From: a bacterium
GTDB taxonomy: Bacteria; Patescibacteriota; Minisyncoccia; Phycocordibacterales; Phycocordibacteraceae
Length of the DNA stretch: 5,076 bases
Assembly (NCBI GenBank): GCA_021813835.1
Contig: JAKAJJ010000042.1
Span: 1 to 5,076 of the forward strand
Reading direction: 5' to 3'
Of the stretch, positions 1-4,342 are shown piece after piece. Made by a program: the position numbers and the translations under genes. The notes beneath the pieces are model-generated. The model had not been told where the DNA came from. It made no database searches and was given only the letters and a program-made list of their open reading frames with translations. Within the stretch, counting starts at the first letter, position 1, and each line of letters starts with the position of its first letter.

Positions 1-125
1 GAATCGCGCACGCCCGGGAATTCACGCGGCACGTCAAAGGATTCGGGGACGAGCACCGCCGCGACCGCGACCGGCCCCGCGAGCGGCCCCCGGCCCGCTT
101 CATCTACCCCAAGCATAAATCGCAT
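1..125 (-). CDS. rnhB: Ribonuclease HII, N-terminal 41 residues (runs off the window)
   Basis: RNase HII cleaves the RNA strand of RNA-DNA hybrids in the cytoplasm and nicks DNA 5' of misincorporated ribonucleotides. The visible part begins MRFMLGVDEAGRGPLAGPV. GVDEAGRGPLAGPV is the diagnostic N-terminal RNase HII motif, and D8 and E9 are the first two acidic residues of the metal-binding DEDD site. The rest of the enzyme lies beyond position 1. The ATG at 125-123 follows the pilin stop codon (129-127) after one T, so translation is probably coupled. No Shine-Dalgarno motif is visible. M4 (ATG at 116-114) is a possible alternative start, but it would leave only two residues before the conserved GVDE. 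The gene is the last visible member of a three-gene minus-strand unit. The family call is firm; completeness cannot be judged. Confidence 0.93.
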   Translation of the reverse strand, partial: MRFMLGVDEAGRGPLAGPVAVAAVLVPESFDVPREFPGVRD

Positions 126-126
126 A

Positions 127-597
127 TTAATACGGGTTGCAAATACAGTACATGGTAGATGCGACTGTGGAGCTGCACCAATTATTGGTAAATGGTCGGC
201 AGGACGGCGGGAGGCCGGTTGTGCTCGCCGGCACGCTTTCAAGATTGGTTACCAAAAGCCCGCCTATAGAACCACCGTAGTTATAGTAATTATACGGGCC
301 GCCATTTGGATCGCGCGGAATGCTTGGCATGAATCCTTCTGAAACAAGCTGCTGCGCCATGCTGAGATAATTGTCGCCCCATGGGTTACTTGTCACCGGA
401 GTCTCATTCGGGTATTTCCCATACTTGTCATAATACATGGCGAGTCCGATGCTCAGCGCATGGAAATCGCCGATGCGCTTCGCGTCATTTGCTTTCGCAC
501 GAGCCGTATTAAGACTGGCGAGGACAATAGAAGAAAGCACTCCGATGATGGCTATGACTACCAGAAGTTCAATGAGAGTAAATCCACGCTTCTCCAT
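127..597 (-). CDS. Type IV pilin-like / pseudopilin protein with prepilin leader
   Basis: The 156-residue product starts MEKRGFTLIELLVV, a classic class III prepilin signal. The expected prepilin peptidase cut is between G5 and F6, and E10 is Glu5 of the mature protein. A hydrophobic helix covers residues 6-29, followed by an amphipathic helix (TARAKANDAKRIGDF) as in pilins and type II secretion pseudopilins. PRDPNGGPYNYYNYGG (94-109) resembles the pseudopilin strand/loop region. C133, C141, C151 and C153 cluster near the C-terminus and could form two disulfides in the exported domain. The frame stays open upstream to 675, but I chose the ATG at 597 because it puts the leader at the N-terminus and sits one T after the stop of the preceding gene. 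The protein is likely an envelope component used for adhesion, secretion or DNA uptake; which one cannot be told. No Shine-Dalgarno is visible. Confidence 0.9.
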   Translation of the reverse strand: MEKRGFTLIELLVVIAIIGVLSSIVLASLNTARAKANDAKRIGDFHALSIGLAMYYDKYGKYPNETPVTSNPWGDNYLSMAQQLVSEGFMPSIPRDPNGGPYNYYNYGGSIGGLLVTNLESVPASTTGLPPSCRPFTNNWCSSTVASTMYCICNPY

Positions 598-598
598 A

Positions 599-859
599 CT
601 ATTTGAAACGGGCAAATTGGCTCTGGTCAACAGCCCTTCCTTGTTCCATTTGCGATGGAACAGGTGCCCCGCCACTCGATGAAATAACTACCGTCATTAT
701 TACGAGAGACAGCCCGACAATTCCTAACAAGATGTATTCCGCCGCCTTGTCTGTTGAAACAATCCCCGTGGCGAGCACCAGTCGGACAAAGAGCGGTTTC
801 TGCCCGACCGAAATCGAACGCTTGGACTCTTGATCTTCGTCAAATTGAATGTCTGACAT
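599..859 (-). CDS. Small single-pass membrane protein, unknown family
   Basis: This 86-residue protein is not assigned to a named family. It has an acidic N-terminus (MSDIQFDEDQ), a basic/hydrophobic stretch (KPLFVRLVLATG, 21-32), one clear transmembrane segment (about 42-60, YILLGIVGLSLVIMTVVIS), then a Ser/Gly/Pro linker and a polar tail ending in basic residues. It has no signal peptidase motif and no cysteine. It is the first gene of the minus-strand unit. Its TAG stop (601-599) is one T from the pilin ATG, so co-expression with the pilin is very likely, and it may be an assembly or anchoring partner; that role is inferred from position only. The start is the ATG at 859-857, about 12 nt downstream of a predicted transcription start. 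The plus-strand frames across this interval look like shadows. Confidence 0.75.
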   Translation of the reverse strand: MSDIQFDEDQESKRSISVGQKPLFVRLVLATGIVSTDKAAEYILLGIVGLSLVIMTVVISSSGGAPVPSQMEQGRAVDQSQFARFK

Positions 860-876
860 GATTATCAGGGCAGTAA

Positions 877-886
877 TAGTATACTA
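877..886. promoter_or_regulatory. Symmetric -10 box shared by the divergent dnaE and pilin units
   Basis: TAGTATACTA is a perfect 10-bp palindrome in the middle of the 33-nt gap (860-892). It contains TATACT on the plus strand (880-885) and on the minus strand (883-878). On the plus strand only seven bases separate the box from the dnaE ATG, so transcription would begin at or next to the start codon. On the minus strand it would give a leader of roughly 12 nt. CTGACA at 853-858 is a possible plus-strand -35 box: 21 nt from TATACT, or 18 nt from the overlapping TAGTAT (877-882). No convincing minus-strand -35 is seen. The promoter function is inferred. Confidence 0.6.
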
Positions 887-892
887 CACTCC

Positions 893-3800
893 ATGGCCTC
901 GCGATTTATACACCTCCACGCGCATAGCCATTACTCATTCCTCCAGGCCCTGCCGAAAGTGGAGGAGCTCGTGGAGAAAGCCAAGGCCGAGGGGATGGAC
1001 GCGCTCGCGCTCACGGATGCCGGCAATATGCACGGCGCCGTCGAATTCTACAAAGCCGCGATGAAAGCGGGCGTGAAGCCGATTTTGGGCGTCGACGCGT
1101 ATCTCGCGCCGCGGTCGCGGTTCGAAAAAGACCGGAACCTCGACGCGAAGCGCTCGCGCATCGTGCTTCTCGCGGAAAACAACGAGGGCTATAAAAACCT
1201 CCTCGCGCTTGTCACGAAGTCGTGGACGGAAGGGTTTTTCGAGCGGCCGCGCGTCGACAAGGAGCTCCTGCGCGCGCACGCCCGCGGCCTCATCGCGCTC
1301 CTCCCCTCGTTCTCAAGCGACACCTCCCAGCTCTTGCGCGCGGGCGACAGGGACGGCGCGGCGGCCGCGCTCGCGGAATTCAGGGATATCTTCGGCGCCG
1401 ATAGCGTGTTCCTTGAAATCACGCACCACCCGCACGTCCGGGGACACGAGGAACTGATGCGGGGCGTGCGCGCGCTCGGCGGCGCAAGCGGCACGCCGCT
1501 CGTCGCCCAGCACGACGTGTACTACCTGGATCCGGACGACCGCGAAGCGACCGAGATCATGCGCCGCATCCGGCAGGGCGAGCGCGGAAGGAACGAGGAC
1601 GAGGATTTCTCCTTCATCGGCGAAAAGCGCGTCCGCGCGCTCTTCAAAGACGCGCCGGACGCCGTCGACGCGGCCGGCGCCGTCGCGGAGCGCTGCACCG
1701 TCACGCTCGAACTCGGGAAGTGGACCTTCCCCGCCGTGCCGGTTTCCCCGGGCTTCGCCGACCACAACGACGAACTGCGCGCGAAGGCCTATGCGGGCAT
1801 CAAGGCGCGCCGCCTTAGGGATACGCCCGAGGTCAGGAAGCGCATCGAGTACGAACTGGGCATCATCATCACGAAAGGGTTCGCCGTGTACTACCTCATC
1901 GTCGCCGATCTCCTCGCCTTCGCGCGGCAGGCCGGCATCCTCACGACGACGCGCGGCTCGGCGGCCGGCTCCCTCGTCGCGTACCTCACGGGCATCACGA
2001 ACGTCGATCCCCTGTTCTACAAGCTCCCGTTCGAGCGGTTCCTCAATCCCGAACGCCCGAAAGCGCCGGATATCGATATGGATATGGCCGACGACCGCCG
2101 CGACGAGATGATCGCCTACACGAAGCAAAAGTACGGCGAGGACCACGTCGCGCAGATCGGTACTTTCGGCACGATGATGGCGCGCGCGGCCGTGCGCGAC
2201 GTCGCGCGCGCTCTCGGCCACTCCTACACCACCGGCGACCGCATCGCGAAGCTCATCCCTCTGGGCTCGCAGGGCTTCCCGATGACCATCGACAAGGCGC
2301 TCGAGCTCGAAGCGGATCTGCGGGCGCTCTATGAGGAAGACGAGGACGCCCGCGACATCATCGACCTCGCGAAACGCATCGAGGGCTGCGTGCGGCACGT
2401 CGGCGTGCACGCCGCCGGCGTCGTCGTCGCGCCGACGCCGCTCGTCGAATGGACGCCGATCCAGCCGGACCCGAAGGGCACGGGGAAGCTCATCACGCAG
2501 TACGATATGTACTCCATCACCGACGAATACGGCGGCGTCGGCCTCCTCAAGTTCGACTTCCTCGGCATCAAGAACCTCGCCATCCTCGCCGATGCCGTCC
2601 GGCGCGTGAAGGAGACGCGCGGCATCGCCATCGACATCGAGAACGTCCCGCTCGACGACGCGAGGACGTTTGAGATGCTCGCGCGCGGCGAGACGGAAGG
2701 CGTGTTCCAGCTGAACGGCTCCGGGATGACCCGCTACCTGAAGGAACTGCGCCCGACGACTATCCACGACATCAACGCGATGGTCGCGCTCTACCGCCCG
2801 GGGCCGATGGAAACCATTCCCGCGTACGTCGAACGCAAGCATAATCCGCGCCTCATCCGCTACGCCGACGAGCGGATGAAGGAATACCTCGACGCCTCCT
2901 ACGGGCTTCTCGTGTATCAGGACGATGTCCTTCTCACCGCCATCACCCTCGCCGGCTACTCGTGGCTCGAGGCGGACGCGCTCCGGAAAGCGATGGGCAA
3001 GAAAATCCCGAAGGAAATGGAGGCGCAAAAGGAGAAGCTTCTCAAGGGCTTTATGGAGCACGGGAAACTCCCGCGGGAAAAAGCGGAGACCCTGTGGAAG
3101 CTCATCGAGCCCTTCGCCGCATACGGCTTCAACAAGGCCCACGCCGCTTCCTACGGCAAGGTGGCGTACCAGACCGCGTATATGAAGGCCAACTACCCGG
3201 TGGAGTATCTCGCCGCCCTTCTGACCGCCGACGCGGGCGACACGGAGCGGATCGCCGTCCTCGCCGCCGAGGCGAAGCGCCTCGGCATCCCGGTCCTGCC
3301 GCCGGACATAAACGAGAGCGGGACGGACTTCACAACGGTTTATTCGCTTGACAGAATGACTGCCGAGGAGCGTTCCTCGATAGGTACGGCGTCATCTTCT
3401 GCTGAAGATGCGCCTCGCCCTCGCGCCGACGCGCTCCGAGAGCCCTCTCTCGTAACGCATCCTCGTCCGTCTGACATTCCGTCAAGCGAGGGCCGTGGGG
3501 ATACGCCGCAAGCGGAGGCTCTGCGCAGGAGCGAAGGCGACGAGCAGGAGGAAAATTCTCAGCAGAGAATTATTCCGCACTCCGCGAACGGCGTTCCTCG
3601 CGGCCCGAACGCGATACGTTTCGGCTTATCATCAATAAAAAACTTCGGCGACGGCATTTCGGAAGCGATCATTGCGGAACGGAAGGCGCGCGGCCCGTTC
3701 GGGACGCTCTCCGATTTCCTCTCGCGCGCCGGCCCGAAGAACCTGAACCGCAAGTCGCTCGAATCACTCATCAAGTGCGGAGCTCTCGATTCCCTCGGCG

Positions 3801-4318
3801 AGCGCGGCACCCTCCTCGGGAACATCGAGGCCCTGCTCGCGTTCCACCGCGAAGCGACCGCCGAGGCGCCGCAGGATTCGCTTTTCGGCGCGCTCGCCGC
3901 GCCGCCGCCGCTTGCGCTCGCTCCGCGCGCGCCCGTGTCGCTCGCCGACAAGCTCGCCGGGGAGAAGGAACTGCTCGGCATCTACGTTTCGGGGCATCCG
4001 CTCGACGCGCATGCGGCGGCGGCGGCGAAAGCGAAACTCTCGCTCGCGAAAATAAAAGAGGAGCCGCAGCCCGGGATGCCCGTCATCCTGCCCGTCCTGG
4101 TCGGCGAGGTGCGCGCCATCCTCACGAAAGGCGGCGAGAAGATGGCGTTCGTGAGGATGGAAGACGCGACCGAATCGCTCGAGGCGGTCGTTTTCCCGAA
4201 ACTCTTCAAGAAACACCAAGCCGCCATCGCGCAGGGCGCCTGCCTCCTCGTCAAGGGCAAGGTCTCGGTGAGGAACGGCGAGCCGTCGCTCGCCATCGAC
4301 GACCTCAAGCCGCTCTGA
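893..4318 (+). CDS. dnaE: DNA polymerase III alpha subunit, complete, with an in-frame insertion
   Basis: This is the replicative DNA polymerase catalytic subunit, 1141 residues. In order: a PHP domain (about 1-270, starting FIHLHAHSHYS); the polymerase core, with RGSAAGS at 354-360, PDIDMD carrying catalytic D393 and D395, and KFDFLG carrying the third aspartate D555; fingers, including YGFNKAHAASYGKVAYQTA from 744; an HhH segment (about 950-969, NLNRKSLESLIKCGALDSLG); an internal beta-clamp motif QDSLF (994-998); and an OB fold (about 1062-1141). It ends right after the OB fold, so the E. coli-type tau-binding tail is absent. Several usual PHP metal ligands are replaced (A43, R89, Y210). 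Residues about 817-904 are a foreign-looking low-complexity stretch between DFTTV and NAIRFGLSSIKN; without it the protein would be about 1053 residues. The start at 893 fits the PHP N-terminus. No Shine-Dalgarno is seen; the mRNA is probably leaderless. Confidence 0.97.
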   Translation: MASRFIHLHAHSHYSFLQALPKVEELVEKAKAEGMDALALTDAGNMHGAVEFYKAAMKAGVKPILGVDAYLAPRSRFEKDRNLDAKRSRIVLLAENNEGYKNLLALVTKSWTEGFFERPRVDKELLRAHARGLIALLPSFSSDTSQLLRAGDRDGAAAALAEFRDIFGADSVFLEITHHPHVRGHEELMRGVRALGGASGTPLVAQHDVYYLDPDDREATEIMRRIRQGERGRNEDEDFSFIGEKRVRALFKDAPDAVDAAGAVAERCTVTLELGKWTFPAVPVSPGFADHNDELRAKAYAGIKARRLRDTPEVRKRIEYELGIIITKGFAVYYLIVADLLAFARQAGILTTTRGSAAGSLVAYLTGITNVDPLFYKLPFERFLNPERPKAPDIDMDMADDRRDEMIAYTKQKYGEDHVAQIGTFGTMMARAAVRDVARALGHSYTTGDRIAKLIPLGSQGFPMTIDKALELEADLRALYEEDEDARDIIDLAKRIEGCVRHVGVHAAGVVVAPTPLVEWTPIQPDPKGTGKLITQYDMYSITDEYGGVGLLKFDFLGIKNLAILADAVRRVKETRGIAIDIENVPLDDARTFEMLARGETEGVFQLNGSGMTRYLKELRPTTIHDINAMVALYRPGPMETIPAYVERKHNPRLIRYADERMKEYLDASYGLLVYQDDVLLTAITLAGYSWLEADALRKAMGKKIPKEMEAQKEKLLKGFMEHGKLPREKAETLWKLIEPFAAYGFNKAHAASYGKVAYQTAYMKANYPVEYLAALLTADAGDTERIAVLAAEAKRLGIPVLPPDINESGTDFTTVYSLDRMTAEERSSIGTASSSAEDAPRPRADALREPSLVTHPRPSDIPSSEGRGDTPQAEALRRSEGDEQEENSQQRIIPHSANGVPRGPNAIRFGLSSIKNFGDGISEAIIAERKARGPFGTLSDFLSRAGPKNLNRKSLESLIKCGALDSLGERGTLLGNIEALLAFHREATAEAPQDSLFGALAAPPPLALAPRAPVSLADKLAGEKELLGIYVSGHPLDAHAAAAAKAKLSLAKIKEEPQPGMPVILPVLVGEVRAILTKGGEKMAFVRMEDATESLEAVVFPKLFKKHQAAIAQGACLLVKGKVSVRNGEPSLAIDDLKPL
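3388..3414 (-). repeat. Inner hairpin of copy A (bulged, AGCA loop on the minus strand)
   Basis: GGCG (3388-3391) pairs with CGCC (3411-3414), and CATCTTC (3393-3399) with GAAGATG (3404-3410). T3392 is bulged and the loop is TGCT (3400-3403). Read on the minus strand this becomes a 4-bp stem, a 7-bp stem, an AGCA loop and a bulged A on the 3' side, the same plan as the hairpin at 3550-3576. All 11 pairs are Watson-Crick. Confidence 0.85.
3437..3452 (-). repeat. Second hairpin of copy A
   Basis: CGAGAG (3437-3442) pairs perfectly with CTCTCG (3447-3452) around the loop CCCT, just inside the outer stem of copy A. At the equivalent place copy B has only a weak counterpart: 3512-3526, five pairs with one G-G mismatch. 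This arm is therefore less conserved than the AGCA hairpin. Confidence 0.6.
3491..3605 (+). repeat. Copy B of the structured element
   Basis: The outer stem pairs 3491-3508 with 3589-3605: 17 pairs (15 Watson-Crick and two G-T) with a single bulged T at 3502. The bulge occupies the same place as the bulged base of copy A. Inside lie a weak hairpin (3512-3526), a linker with GGAGCG and GGCG blocks also found in copy A on the minus strand, and the AGCA hairpin (3550-3576). Copy B lacks the 15-nt terminal inverted repeat of copy A on its right side, where the sequence returns directly to dnaE. Confidence 0.75.
3550..3576 (+). repeat. Inner hairpin of copy B (bulged A, AGCA loop)
   Basis: GGAA (3550-3553) pairs with TTCC (3573-3576), and AATTCTC (3554-3560) with GAGAATT (3565-3571). 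The loop is AGCA (3561-3564) and A3572 is bulged. Compared with the copy A hairpin read on the minus strand, loop, bulge and stem lengths are identical. The ten differing bases form five pairs, each still Watson-Crick in both copies. Confidence 0.85.
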
Positions 4319-4326
4319 TTTTTCGT

Positions 4327-4334
4327 GGTATCCT
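4327..4334 (+). promoter_or_regulatory. Candidate extended -10 box for thrS
   Basis: TGGTATCCT (4327-4335) contains an extended TG motif and a TATCCT -10-like hexamer (4329-4334) in the 24-nt dnaE-thrS gap. The hexamer ends eight bases before the thrS ATG, the distance expected if transcription starts at the ATG. There is no recognisable -35 box, and read-through from dnaE is equally possible, so this is a candidate only. Confidence 0.4.
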
Positions 4335-4342
4335 CTGCCCCA

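Larger units (their letters stand above)
3344..3489 (-). repeat. Copy A of the structured element, with terminal inverted repeats
   Basis: The ends 3344-3358 and 3475-3489 are inverted repeats matching at 14 of 15 positions (TCGCTTGACAGAATG against the complement of CATTCCGTCAAGCGA). Inside them, CGAGGA (3364-3369) pairs with TCCTCG (3460-3465) and GCGTT (3370-3374) with AACGC (3454-3458), leaving A3459 bulged (a T on the minus strand). Two hairpins lie inside this stem, at 3388-3414 and 3437-3452, so the copy can fold as a multi-branched structure. Read on the minus strand it aligns with copy B over its whole interior. Confidence 0.75.
3341..3605. mobile_element. Palindromic structured element inserted in frame in dnaE (two inverted copies)
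   Basis: DnaE proteins normally pass from the LPPDINESGTDFT strand almost directly to the (N)xIRFGLSSIKN strand. Here about 88 codons intervene, encoding a Ser/Glu/Arg/Pro-rich stretch with no stop codon. The DNA is packed with inverted repeats and divides into a minus-oriented copy (3344-3489) and a plus-oriented copy (3491-3605). Both share the same plan: outer stem with one bulged T, a 39-41 nt arm, an inner hairpin with AGCA loop and bulged A, a 12-13 nt spacer, then the outer stem's other strand. It encodes no transposase and is too short to be an intein. It is comparable in concept to Rickettsia palindromic elements or BIME/REPIN pairs, but I do not recognise the family. No target-site duplication is evident, and the exact edges are uncertain by several bases. 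Confidence 0.8.

Noticed and set aside
598..675. Longer pilin start 26 codons upstream (MAGHLFHRKW)
   Set aside because: It would bury the prepilin leader inside the protein and overlap the upstream gene; the ATG at 597 places the leader correctly and follows the upstream stop by one base.
1313..3142. 609-codon open frame on the minus strand inside dnaE
   Set aside because: It is antisense to conserved polymerase motifs, its product is Arg/Asp/Val-rich with no recognisable domain, and long antisense frames are expected opposite G+C-rich coding sequence.
3364..3600. Direct repeat GCGTTCCTCG (3370-3379 and 3591-3600) as a target-site duplication
   Set aside because: Both copies lie inside the element arms and are explained by the paired structure of copies A and B, not by the flanking dnaE sequence.
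3341..3605. Intein, intron or assembly error in dnaE
   Set aside because: There are no splicing motifs and about 88 codons is too short for an intein. The frame stays open and resumes correctly on both sides, and the paired compensatory hairpins would not arise from an assembly error.
3341..3605. Translational bypass element skipped by the ribosome
   Set aside because: Nothing requires skipping: the segment is in frame and stop-free, and I see no matched take-off and landing codons. Only peptide evidence could revive this.
4313..4335. Rho-independent terminator after dnaE
   Set aside because: There is a short T run right after the stop codon but no G+C-rich stem before it.
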